Origin: Burkholderiales bacterium
GTDB lineage: Bacteria > Pseudomonadota > Gammaproteobacteria > Burkholderiales > Usitatibacteraceae
DNA: 14,533 nt
Direction of reading: 5' to 3'
NCBI GenBank assembly: GCA_014378085.1
Contig: JACMOJ010000332.1
Span: 1-14,533, forward strand
Positions 1-7,206 of this stretch are shown here, one piece after another (the first letter of the stretch is position 1; every line of letters begins with the position of its first letter). The position numbers and the translations under genes are program-made. Below the pieces are notes generated by a model. The model was not told the origin of the DNA. It saw only the letters and a list, made by a program, of their open reading frames with translations, and searched no databases.

Positions 1-668
1 CAACCACGAATGACGTTATGGATGTAGTCGATATGGTTGTTCCAGTTGATTTTCGCTTCGGCAGCGCGGCACCAGCCTTCGTAGCTCGCTTGCGATTCGT
101 CCTGCACGGTCTCAGTGTGCTTGCCCGCTATTACCAAGTCCGCTGCTTCCAGCATTGCCGCGACACCCATCGGAAACAATCGATCAAAGTAGACCGTTCC
201 CAGCGTGTCGTTCTCGCTAATAGGCGTGGTCTTTTGCAGAATGATCGCGCCCTCATCAAGCCCGTCAGTGGGCCGAAAAATGGTCAGTCCGGTTTCAGTT
301 TCACCCCGCGAAATTGGCCAGTTGATAGATGAGGGCCCGCGATATTTCGGCAACAATGACGGGTGATATTGTATGGTGCCGCATTTGGGGATGCTGACAA
401 ACTCCTGCGGCGCAAATTGCAGCACAAACGCCATGATGCCAATATCGGCATTGAGCTCACGCATGGCAGCTGTCGCTTCAGGTGTTTTTAACGATGCAAA
501 CTGGAAAGTGCGTAAGCCATGCGTTTCTGCCGCAATACGCATCGGGTCGGGCTTGGCACCCTCTTTCTCCGGCGCGCAGAACACACCCACAATCTCGTCG
601 CCGCGAGTAACCAACGCTTCGAGGACAGCTTTACCAAAATCTTGTTGGCCAATGATGGCGATTTTCAT
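1..668 (-). CDS. Formyltransferase, 10-formyl-THF hydrolase-like (3' end beyond window)
   Basis: Partial gene: it starts at the ATG at 668 and stays open for 222 codons to the left edge. The protein opens with a Rossmann-like MKIAIIGQQDFGKAVLEAL. It has the formyltransferase signature YHPSLLPKYRGPSSINWPI with His102, and TDGLDEG with Asp138. That 36-residue spacing equals the catalytic His106/Asp142 spacing of the hydrolase domain of ALDH1L1 (10-formyltetrahydrofolate dehydrogenase). The later LFPMGV, ASYEGW and AEAKINW stretches also resemble ALDH1L1 more than methionyl-tRNA formyltransferase (Fmt), although automatic annotation may call it Fmt. The expected chemistry is removal or transfer of a formyl group on folate. 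It lies 43 bp after frc on the same strand, so it is probably the third gene of the oxc-frc operon. A link to formyl-CoA metabolism is inferred. Whether an aldehyde dehydrogenase domain follows cannot be seen here. Confidence 0.88.
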   Translation of the reverse strand, partial: MKIAIIGQQDFGKAVLEALVTRGDEIVGVFCAPEKEGAKPDPMRIAAETHGLRTFQFASLKTPEATAAMRELNADIGIMAFVLQFAPQEFVSIPKCGTIQYHPSLLPKYRGPSSINWPISRGETETGLTIFRPTDGLDEGAIILQKTTPISENDTLGTVYFDRLFPMGVAAMLEAADLVIAGKHTETVQDESQASYEGWCRAAEAKINWNNHIDYIHNVIRG

Positions 669-711
669 GTGCGGATCCGAAAGTAATTCGTGAAGTAGAT
701 AGAGGTCCCGA

Positions 712-1980
712 CTACGCTTTTTTTGGCGGCGCAGAAAACGTGCCAGCGGCTTTCATCGCATCGACCTTGGCGGCGTCATATCCCAAGACATTCTTGAGCA
801 CATCATCGTTGTGTTCCCCAAGAAACGGAGCGCGCGCAATTTTTGCCGGCGACGCGGATAGCTTGATTGGCATGCCTACGTTCCACCACTTGCCGCGTTT
901 CTCATCTTCGATCTCAACGTACATTTCGCGACCGCGAATGTGTTCATCGTTGGCAAGGTCAGTGGTCGACATGATCGGTCCGCACGGCACGTTGATCGGG
1001 TTCAAGATCGCCATAAATTCCCGCTTGGTGTAGTTAGCGGCGTATTGGGTAATGAGCCCCCACATAGCGCTTTGATTCTTGCGCCGATCGCCAATCACCG
1101 CAAAGCGCGGATCGGTGGCAAGCTCCGACAGCCCAAGATCGGGGCCAATACGATTCGCCAGCCCGCTCCAAACCGCCTCTTGCACCACCACGTAAATCCA
1201 GTCATTCGGGCCGTGGGGTTTGCAATGAATTGCGTTGCCCAATTGGCCGCCGCCAGAGTCGTTGCCTGCCCGTGGCACGTCGCCCATGCCCTGCTCCGTT
1301 GGTACCGAATATTCACTCAGTCCGCCGCGGGCTAGACGTTGATGATCGCGGAATTTCACGCGACACAAGTTCATCACACCGTCCATCATCGCAACTTCCA
1401 CGTACTGTCCTTGGCCGGTGCGGTTCGCTTGATTGAGCGCAGCCAGCAGCCCAATCGCCAGATGTAGGCCAGTTCCTGAATCGCCAATCTGCGCGCCTGT
1501 CACAAACGGCGCACCATCTGGCGTACCGGTCGTACTCATCGCGCCGCCCATCGCTTGCGCTACGTTTTCGTATGCCTTGAAATCAGCATAAGGCCCGGTC
1601 GAGCCAAAGCCTTTGATCGAGCCCATGATGATCTTTGGGTTGATTTCGTGAATCTTATCCCAGGTAAAACCAAGACGATCCAACACACCCGGCCCAAAAT
1701 TTTCCATCACGATATCGCAGTGTTTGAGCAGATCCACAAACACAGTTTTACCTTCGGCCGACTTCATGTTGACAGTAATTGATCGCTTGTTGCAATTCAG
1801 CATCGTGAAATAGAGCGAATCCGCACCCGGAATATCGCGGAGTTGTGCGCGTGTTGCATCACCTTGTGGTGGTTCAAACTTGATGACATCGGCCCCCATC
1901 CATGCGAGCAACTGCGAGCAAGTCGGCCCCGCTTGAACGTGGGTCATGTCGAGAATTCTGATACCTTTTAGTGCTTCCAT
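712..1980 (-). CDS. frc: Formyl-CoA:oxalate CoA-transferase
   Basis: A class III CoA-transferase of 422 residues (the Oxalobacter formigenes enzyme has 428). It moves CoA from formyl-CoA to oxalate, giving oxalyl-CoA for Oxc and releasing formate in the cytoplasm. The sequence follows the O. formigenes protein throughout. The start has LDMTHVQAGP with Gln16. The catalytic aspartate is Asp167 in TGAQIGDSGTGLHL, equivalent to Asp169. The glycine loop is NDSGGGQ, and the C-terminal part contains NVPCGPIMS and RAPFLGEH. The start ATG has GGAG eight bases upstream. The gene begins 34 bp after oxc, so the two are almost certainly cotranscribed. Other class III CoA-transferases accept different acids, but the close match and the neighbouring oxc make formyl-CoA:oxalate transfer the best call. 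Confidence 0.95.
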   Translation of the reverse strand: MEALKGIRILDMTHVQAGPTCSQLLAWMGADVIKFEPPQGDATRAQLRDIPGADSLYFTMLNCNKRSITVNMKSAEGKTVFVDLLKHCDIVMENFGPGVLDRLGFTWDKIHEINPKIIMGSIKGFGSTGPYADFKAYENVAQAMGGAMSTTGTPDGAPFVTGAQIGDSGTGLHLAIGLLAALNQANRTGQGQYVEVAMMDGVMNLCRVKFRDHQRLARGGLSEYSVPTEQGMGDVPRAGNDSGGGQLGNAIHCKPHGPNDWIYVVVQEAVWSGLANRIGPDLGLSELATDPRFAVIGDRRKNQSAMWGLITQYAANYTKREFMAILNPINVPCGPIMSTTDLANDEHIRGREMYVEIEDEKRGKWWNVGMPIKLSASPAKIARAPFLGEHNDDVLKNVLGYDAAKVDAMKAAGTFSAPPKKA

Positions 1981-2014
1981 TCTTTAATCTCCGTAAGCAG
2001 GCCGCTAGTTTGAC

Positions 2015-3769
2015 TTACTTCTTCTTTGCTGCTGTCGGGTTCAAGCTGGTGATTCGCCCACTTTCGGTACCAGCTGTTTCATCAATCACCGCGTTAATCA
2101 ACGTTGGCCGTCTTGATTGAAGCGCCTGCTCCATCGCCGCGCGGAGTTCAGCGGGGGTTGTTGCATTCACGCCCACACCACCAAAGGCTTCCATCAGCTT
2201 GTCGTAACGCGCACCTTTAACGAATACCGTTGGGGCTACATCAACACCACCGGTTGGGTTCACGTCGGTGCCGCGATAGACGCCATTGTTGTTGAAAACA
2301 ACGACACACACCGGCAGGTTGTAACGGCAAATCGTTTCGACTTCCATTCCCGAAAATCCGAACGCGCTGTCACCTTCGATGGCGATTACGGCTTCGCCGG
2401 TCTCGACTGCCGCAGCAACAGCGAAGCCCATTCCAATACCCATAATTCCCCAAGTACCCACATCTAGGCGCTTGCGGGGTTTGTACATATCCACAATGCT
2501 GCGGGTGAAGTCGAGTGTGTTGGCCCCCTCGTTGACCAACATCGCGTCCGGGTTGGCTTTTACAATATCGCGCACCACATTCAGCGCGCTATGAAAATTC
2601 ATTGGCGTAGGATCCTTTGCCAATGTCTCGGCGAGCTTGGCAATGTTCTTTGTTTTTCGCGCAGCGATGGCCGATAGCCATTCCGCTGGCGGTCTCACCC
2701 ATGCCTGACCAATACCCGCCAGCAGCGCGGCAACACACGAGCCCATGTCGCCAATCAGCGGCGCATCAATCGCAACGTTGCTATCCGCTTCGGTGGGGGA
2801 AATATCAACTTGGATAAATTTTTGCGCGCCCCAAGCCTTGTGGTCTTCCCCGCCCCACGTTTTGCCTTTGCCGTGAGACAGAAGCCAATTCAGGCGTGCG
2901 CCTAACAGCATCACCACATCGGCCTCTGGCAACACAAACGACCGCGCCGCTGCGGCGGACTGCTCGTGAGTATCAGGTAAGAGTCCTTTTGCCATCGACA
3001 TCGGCAGATACGGAATGCCCGTTTTCTCAATCAACGCACGGATGTCGGCGTCGGCTTGCGCATATGCCGCACCTTTGCCGAGCAAAATCAGCGGACGCTT
3101 GGCACCTTTCAATAGGTCGAGCGCACGCGCCACAGCATCGGGCGCTGGAATCTGCCGCGGCGCGGGATCAACCACCTTAATCAACGACTGTTTACCAGCC
3201 GCCGCGTTGATCGTTTGGGCAAATAATTTTGCCGGCAAATCGAGGTACACCCCGCCTGGTCGGCCCGACACGGCGGCACGAATTGCGCGCGCGACACCAA
3301 TCCCAATATCCTCAGCATTAAGGATCCGAAACGCGGCTTTGCAGAGCGGCTTGGCAATCGCCAGCTGATCCATTTCCTCGTAGTCGCCCTGCTGCAAATC
3401 GACGATTTCGCGTTCGCTGGAACCCGAAATCAAAATCATTGGAAAGCAGTTTGTGGTCGCGTTTGACAGCGCCGTCAGCCCATTCAAAAATCCGGGTGCG
3501 GATACGGTAAGACACACGCCCGGCTTCTGCGTAATAAATCCGGCGATCGCAGCCGCATTGCCCGCGTTCTGCTCGTGTCGGAACGAGATAACGCGCATGC
3601 CCTCGGCCTGTGCCATCCGCGTCAAATCCGTAATGGGGATTCCGGGCAAGCCGTAAATCGTGTTGAGCCCGTTGAGCTTCAGGGCATCGATGACGAGATG
3701 AAACCCGTCAGTCGTTTGGTGGGGATCGTTGTTATTGGGGGTATGGTGGGAAATTGCCTCGGTAGTCAT
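2015..3769 (-). CDS. oxc: Oxalyl-CoA decarboxylase
   Basis: A thiamine-diphosphate-dependent enzyme of 584 residues that converts oxalyl-CoA to formyl-CoA and CO2. With frc it forms the cytoplasmic oxalate-degrading cycle. The N-terminal ThDP domain has SFRHEQNAG with the cofactor-activating Glu66 (Glu56 in O. formigenes). GDYEEMDQ places the active-site Tyr130-Glu131 pair as in the reference enzyme (120-121). The C-terminal domain has the ThDP/Mg motif [10 protein letters not shown] (GDS at 466-468) ending in FNNNG at about 492-496. The tail ESGRITSLN (from residue 569) matches the segment that closes over substrate in the O. formigenes enzyme. These features separate it from 2-hydroxyacyl-CoA lyase and acetolactate synthase relatives. 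The ATG has GAGG eight bases upstream. It is the first gene of the operon and is divergent from the Crp/Fnr-type regulator. An extra N-terminal stretch of about 10 residues rich in His, Asn and Thr looks unstructured. Confidence 0.97.
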   Translation of the reverse strand: MTTEAISHHTPNNNDPHQTTDGFHLVIDALKLNGLNTIYGLPGIPITDLTRMAQAEGMRVISFRHEQNAGNAAAIAGFITQKPGVCLTVSAPGFLNGLTALSNATTNCFPMILISGSSEREIVDLQQGDYEEMDQLAIAKPLCKAAFRILNAEDIGIGVARAIRAAVSGRPGGVYLDLPAKLFAQTINAAAGKQSLIKVVDPAPRQIPAPDAVARALDLLKGAKRPLILLGKGAAYAQADADIRALIEKTGIPYLPMSMAKGLLPDTHEQSAAAARSFVLPEADVVMLLGARLNWLLSHGKGKTWGGEDHKAWGAQKFIQVDISPTEADSNVAIDAPLIGDMGSCVAALLAGIGQAWVRPPAEWLSAIAARKTKNIAKLAETLAKDPTPMNFHSALNVVRDIVKANPDAMLVNEGANTLDFTRSIVDMYKPRKRLDVGTWGIMGIGMGFAVAAAVETGEAVIAIEGDSAFGFSGMEVETICRYNLPVCVVVFNNNGVYRGTDVNPTGGVDVAPTVFVKGARYDKLMEAFGGVGVNATTPAELRAAMEQALQSRRPTLINAVIDETAGTESGRITSLNPTAAKKK

Positions 3770-3903
3770 GCCGGACGCCTCGCTTGGTTTTTTTTAACTC
3801 ACTGCCGCGTTAAAGCATTAGGCGTGCACAAGTTGTAGAGTTGGTTTGTTCGGTCGGAAGCGGACATACTGAGAGCACCGATGCTTCTGCATTGCCCGAG
3901 AAT

Positions 3904-3952
3904 ACCGTGCATCATAAAAATGACAAAATAATTGCGCCTTGACTACTGTCAA
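3904..3952 (-). promoter_or_regulatory. Predicted class II activator-type promoter of oxc
   Basis: On the minus strand, TATGAT at 3916-3911 matches five of six bases of the sigma-70 -10 consensus. Its start point would fall near 3904, leaving a leader of about 134 nt before the oxc ATG. Measured from there, the FNR-type inverted repeat at 3939-3952 is centred at -41.5, the classic position for a Crp/Fnr activator touching RNA polymerase. No good -35 hexamer accompanies this -10, as expected for such a promoter. An alternative reading is TTGACA (3952-3947) with TATTTT (3930-3925) at 16-bp spacing. In that case the same site would overlap the -35 and the regulator might repress. Confidence 0.5.
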
Positions 3953-3958
3953 TTGACA
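3939..3958. promoter_or_regulatory. FNR-type operator with a third half-site
   Basis: TTGAC-TACT-GTCAA (3939-3952) is a perfect inverted repeat with the 5-4-5 layout of FNR/DNR-family sites (consensus TTGAT-N4-ATCAA). An additional TTGAC half-site follows directly at 3953-3957, so TGTCAATTGACA (3947-3958) is itself a perfect 12-bp palindrome sharing the middle arm. The site lies between oxc and the divergent regulator gene and ends 18 bp before the core site reaches the regulator ATG. It could therefore serve both activation of oxc and autoregulation. The regulator's recognition helix carries the E-x-x-S-R pattern that reads TTGA half-sites in FNR. Confidence 0.7.
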
Positions 3959-3970
3959 CCGGAAAACTAG

Positions 3971-4597
3971 ATGACCCAGCTCATTTCTCACACCCAGCGC
4001 GACGCAATTCGCAGCCAACTCGCCCGCAATATCGTGCTGCGAACGCTGAAACCGCGGGCCTTCACCGAACTTGAAAAATCCCTTTCCATCGCAGACTACA
4101 AGAAAGGCGATCTGCTGCTGGGGCAAGGTGAACATGATATGCATCAGTACTTCATTCTTGACGGCGTACTAAAGCGTGTGGTCTCAAACCAAGAGGGAAA
4201 AGAAATGATCCTTAGGTTCTCCTCAGAAGACGACATGGAAACAAGCTACGCTGCGTGGCGGCTTCGCACACCGACCCCCTATGCGATACGCGCCGTCACC
4301 AAAGCACGCGTGGCGATGTTGCCGATGGAAACGTGGGTGGAGTTCATTGAAGGTCATCCGACCATGAAGGGCGACTTTGAATACGAAGTCATGCACCTCA
4401 TGTCAGAAGTCATGGCGCACACCATTACGCTGCATTTGCTCGACGCGCAGGGCCGTGTACAGCGGTTTTTGCGCAAACATCCGGAACTATATGAGCGTGT
4501 GCCGATGAAAGAACTCGCGGCACACCTCAACCTGTCGGCTGAGACACTTTCTCGGCTTAAACAAAAAGGCAAGATTCAGGCAATTCTTGCTCGTTAA
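3971..4597 (+). CDS. Crp/Fnr-family transcriptional regulator, probable regulator of oxc
   Basis: The protein has 208 residues. Residues 25-125 form a cyclic-nucleotide-binding-like beta domain (KKGDLLLGQGEHDMHQYFILDGVLKRV). A long helix at about 130-165 probably mediates dimerisation. A short C-terminal helix-turn-helix at about 179-203 reads PMKELAAHLNLSAETLSRLKQKGK. Residues 191-195 (ETLSR) carry Glu, Ser and Arg at the positions that FNR uses to read TTGA half-sites. There are no cysteines, so it cannot hold an FNR-type iron-sulfur cluster. The region corresponding to the Crp cAMP pocket lacks the usual Gly-Glu...Arg-Ser/Thr signature, so the effector is unknown. The gene is divergent from oxc across about 200 bp holding a matching operator. 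A weak GGA lies seven bases before the ATG. Control of the oxalate operon is inferred from position and site match. Confidence 0.88.
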   Translation: MTQLISHTQRDAIRSQLARNIVLRTLKPRAFTELEKSLSIADYKKGDLLLGQGEHDMHQYFILDGVLKRVVSNQEGKEMILRFSSEDDMETSYAAWRLRTPTPYAIRAVTKARVAMLPMETWVEFIEGHPTMKGDFEYEVMHLMSEVMAHTITLHLLDAQGRVQRFLRKHPELYERVPMKELAAHLNLSAETLSRLKQKGKIQAILAR

Positions 4598-4688
4598 AAT
4601 CGCAAGATGCACTATCGACGGGCTATTTCGGCACGTTTTGCTTGTAATTACCCGTCAAATAAGGACTTTGCTAGAAAATACGCAGGGT

Positions 4689-4874
4689 TCAGTGTACTTT
4701 CTTGTGCGCGACAAAACCATGAATGCCCAGTGCGAGCAAACCAACGATCGCGTGACTAATAATCAGCGTAGGCATCTCTGCCCGCGAAACCACGCCCGCG
4801 ATGTTTAATACCAAGCTCACCATGCCCGCCATAAAGACGATGCCGACCATTGCGCTAAAAAACGGCAACGTCAT
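4689..4874 (-). CDS. Small two-helix membrane protein of unknown function
   Basis: A 61-residue protein with two predicted membrane segments, at about residues 6-28 and 36-54, separated by the short polar link SRAEMP and ending in the basic HKKVH. I recognise no family. Support for a real gene comes from a good AGGGG ribosome-binding site about six bases before the ATG and a hydrophobic pattern unlike a random frame. It is also on the same strand as tctCBA, 118 bp after tctA. It could be an accessory subunit of the transporter or an unrelated membrane peptide. Two 9-bp direct repeats (CTATTAAGA on the plus strand, 4884-4892 and 4896-4904) lie just upstream of its ribosome-binding site. It converges with the regulator gene ending at 4597. 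Confidence 0.6.
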   Translation of the reverse strand: MTLPFFSAMVGIVFMAGMVSLVLNIAGVVSRAEMPTLIISHAIVGLLALGIHGFVAHKKVH

Positions 4875-4992
4875 GGTTATCCCCTATTAAGAGTTCTATT
4901 AAGAAAACATAATTTAACGCATCACGATTCAACGCGCATCGACTGTCAACGTCAGCGCAACGACTGATGTAATGCCGCGGGCCGCGGGCAAA

Positions 4993-6498
4993 CTAGCCGC
5001 GCACCCGCCGGATTACCGACGAAAGTGGTGCCCAAAAGAGCATCAGCAGTGCGATCGTTGTGATGCTCGCCACTAACGGGTTGCTGAAGAATATTGTGAC
5101 GGTACCCTGCGACGCCAGCATGGATTGTCGGAATGCGTCCTCCGCTCTATCGCCTAGCACCAGCGCCAACACCAACGGCGCTAACGGGTAATCAAGCTTC
5201 TTAAAAACATATCCCATCACGCCGAAGATCACCATCAGCCAGACATCAAACATCGAGCTGTGCACGGTGAACGCGCCGATGGCGCAAATCACGAGAATGA
5301 CCGGGGCGATGATCGAAAACGGTATCCGCAAAATGGCGGCGAAGAACGGCACCGTCGTCAAAACGACGATGAGTCCGGCGATGTTGCCAAGATACATCGA
5401 GGCGATGAGCCCCCAGACAAAGTCTTTTTTCTCTTCGAACAACATCGGTCCGGGTTGTAATCCCCAGACCAGCAAACCGCCTAGCAACACCGCGGCCGTG
5501 GGTGAGCCCGGAATCCCCAGCGTCAACATCGGCAGCAGTGCTGCGGTTCCGGCTGCGTGGGCAGCTGTTTCCGGCGCAATGACACCTTCGATCTCGCCCT
5601 TGCCAAAATTGGCACCGTTGGGCGAGAACTTCTTCGCCACGCCGTACCCCATAAACGACGCTGGTGTCGCGCCGCCCGGCGTAATGCCCATCCAGCAGCC
5701 GATCAACGACGAACGAAGTGACGTCTTCCAGTACTTCGGCAATTCTTTCCAAGTATCGAGCACAACCTTCATTTTCATCTTGCCCGTCATACCCTTGAAG
5801 TCGAGCCCATCTTCAATGGTGAGCAAGATCTCGCCAATGCCGAATAGACCGATGACGGCGATGAGAAAATCGAACCCTTTTAACAACTCGTTGAAGCCAA
5901 ACGTTAGCCGCAACTGACCAGTCACCGTATCGAGGCCAACCGCAGCAAGCGCGAATCCCAACATCATCGCGGCGACTGTCTTCATCGGCGGCGACTTGGT
6001 CATTCCCACAAAACTACAAAACGTGAGGAGATAGACGGCAAAAAATTCCGGTGGTCCAAAGCGCAGCGCAAACTTCGCCACTAGCGGCGCAAGAAAGGTA
6101 ATCATCAGAACCGCAATAAAAGCACCAACAAAAGACGAGGTAAACGCTGCCGTGAGCGCCTCCCCGGCTTTGCCTTGCTGTGCCATTGGATAGCCATCAA
6201 AGGTGGTCGCCACACTCCAAGGCTCACCAGGGATGTTGAACAGGATCGAGGTGATCGCACCGCCGAATAGCGCGCCCCAGTAAATACACGACAGCAAAAT
6301 GATTGCGCTAACTTGACCGGCAGGCGTGTTGCCCATGGCAAACGTGAGCGGCAACAAAATCGCAACACCATTCGCGCCACCGAGACCGGGCAGCACGCCG
6401 ATGAGAACGCCCAAGATAATCCCAACCATCATCAGGCCAAGATTCATCGGCGTTAGCGCAACCGAGAAACCATGCATCAGGCTGTTAAGTTCTTCCAT
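4993..6498 (-). CDS. tctA: Tripartite tricarboxylate transporter, large permease subunit TctA
   Basis: The large inner-membrane subunit of a TTT-family secondary transporter, which with TctB imports a carboxylate delivered by the periplasmic TctC protein. It has about 501 residues, the usual length, and roughly a dozen hydrophobic segments. Family motifs are visible near the N-terminus (GVLPGLGGANGVAILLPLTF) and in the second half (LGIPGSPTAAVLLGGLLVWG, then QPGPMLF), the two halves being related as expected for TctA. I chose the ATG at 6498 because AAGGGG precedes it by about six bases and it starts 13 bp after the tctB stop codon. An ATG at 6537 would add 13 residues and overlap tctB. The substrate cannot be read from the sequence. 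Oxalate is a guess from the adjacent oxc-frc operon; citrate or another dicarboxylate remains possible. Confidence 0.93.
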   Translation of the reverse strand: MEELNSLMHGFSVALTPMNLGLMMVGIILGVLIGVLPGLGGANGVAILLPLTFAMGNTPAGQVSAIILLSCIYWGALFGGAITSILFNIPGEPWSVATTFDGYPMAQQGKAGEALTAAFTSSFVGAFIAVLMITFLAPLVAKFALRFGPPEFFAVYLLTFCSFVGMTKSPPMKTVAAMMLGFALAAVGLDTVTGQLRLTFGFNELLKGFDFLIAVIGLFGIGEILLTIEDGLDFKGMTGKMKMKVVLDTWKELPKYWKTSLRSSLIGCWMGITPGGATPASFMGYGVAKKFSPNGANFGKGEIEGVIAPETAAHAAGTAALLPMLTLGIPGSPTAAVLLGGLLVWGLQPGPMLFEEKKDFVWGLIASMYLGNIAGLIVVLTTVPFFAAILRIPFSIIAPVILVICAIGAFTVHSSMFDVWLMVIFGVMGYVFKKLDYPLAPLVLALVLGDRAEDAFRQSMLASQGTVTIFFSNPLVASITTIALLMLFWAPLSSVIRRVRG

Positions 6499-6511
6499 AT
6501 CGGCCCCTTGA

Positions 6512-7045
6512 TTAATTGAGACCGAGCATCGCTTCAAGGGGGCCCTTGGGCAGCGGCACCTTGAACCAAATCTCGAACATCATGAAGAAAACGACGGGGA
6601 CACCAACACTCACGCCAATCGCTTTCGTCCAGCCGTATTTGCCAAGCCAGCGCATGAATGCCGCGATAAAGATCGCCGATGCGACATAGATCCCGACACC
6701 TGGAACAGGGCCAACGCCACCAATCGCGGCCACATAGATAACAGTCGGGATCATCACCGACAGAATCATTTTCATCGAGGACCTGCTGACGAATGACTCG
6801 CCGCCATCCTGCTCGGATTTTTCGCGTAACGCGTTATAAAAATTGACGACGCTGGCGATACACAGAATTAGCCCGATGTAGAACGGGAAATAACCCGCCT
6901 CAGGGCCGTCGCTCCCCCATTTCGCGCCAAGCCGGTAGCTGTCCCAGATCACGACCGCACCAAACACGAAGATGACGACAGCGGTTACCGCGTCCACGAC
7001 GCGGACCGATGCGGCAGATGTTTCGTTTGATTCTTGCTGGCTCAC
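6512..7045 (-). CDS. tctB: Tripartite tricarboxylate transporter, small subunit TctB
   Basis: The small membrane subunit of the TTT transporter. About 177 residues give four hydrophobic segments: after the N-terminal VRVVDAVTAVVIFVFGAVVIW, then FYIGLILCIASVVNF, MILSVMIPTVIYVAAIGG and the C-terminal VSVGVPVVFFMMFEIWF. The ending FKVPLPKGPLEAML is typical of TctB (the VPLP-G motif). I prefer the GTG at 7045, which has GGAG nine bases upstream. An in-frame ATG at 7060 adds five residues but lacks a ribosome-binding site. The gene sits between tctC and tctA; the tctC side is separated by about 160 bp containing a hairpin, while tctA follows after 13 bp. Confidence 0.9.
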   Translation of the reverse strand: MSQQESNETSAASVRVVDAVTAVVIFVFGAVVIWDSYRLGAKWGSDGPEAGYFPFYIGLILCIASVVNFYNALREKSEQDGGESFVSRSSMKMILSVMIPTVIYVAAIGGVGPVPGVGIYVASAIFIAAFMRWLGKYGWTKAIGVSVGVPVVFFMMFEIWFKVPLPKGPLEAMLGLN

Positions 7046-7134
7046 GCGGCAGTGCTCCATGAATGCGCAACACTAAAAAACTTGCCAACGCGAAACGCGT
7101 TAACAGCCCTGCGTCGCTTCGGTCATAAACGCAA

Positions 7135-7172
7135 TCGCGCTAGCGACAACCCACATTGTCGCGCTAGCGCGG
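7135..7172. repeat. Strong intercistronic hairpin between tctC and tctB
   Basis: An inverted repeat with an inner 7-bp stem (GCGACAA at 7143-7149 with TTGTCGC at 7156-7162) and a six-base loop. After a two-base bulge it continues with another seven pairs (7136-7142 with 7165-7171) and a G-T pair outside. The arms also contain an 11-bp direct repeat, TCGCGCTAGCG, at 7135-7145 and 7159-7169. No T-run follows on the minus strand, so it is not a standard intrinsic terminator. Its position after tctC suggests an mRNA-stabilising or attenuating element that keeps binding-protein output above that of the membrane subunits. Confidence 0.6.
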
Positions 7173-7206
7173 AAGGATTTACATGACCTACCTCTATTTT
7201 TCTTAA

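Noticed and set aside
4597..4688. Possible bidirectional terminator between the regulator and the small membrane protein gene (GACGGG at 4617-4622, CCCGTC at 4651-4656)
   Set aside because: Only six pairs around a 28-base loop and no T-run on either strand, so it is too weak to call.
4921..4960. FNR-like half-site (GTCAA) between tctA and the small membrane protein gene
   Set aside because: There is no partner half-site at the required spacing, so it cannot be separated from chance.
4977..4990. Tandem CCGCGGG just after tctA as a terminator
   Set aside because: It is a short GC-rich direct repeat with no usable stem-loop followed by T residues on the minus strand.
5246..5917. Open frames of 168 and 216 codons overlapping tctA
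   Set aside because: They lie inside the well-supported tctA frame and show no recognisable domains or starts; they are shadow frames.
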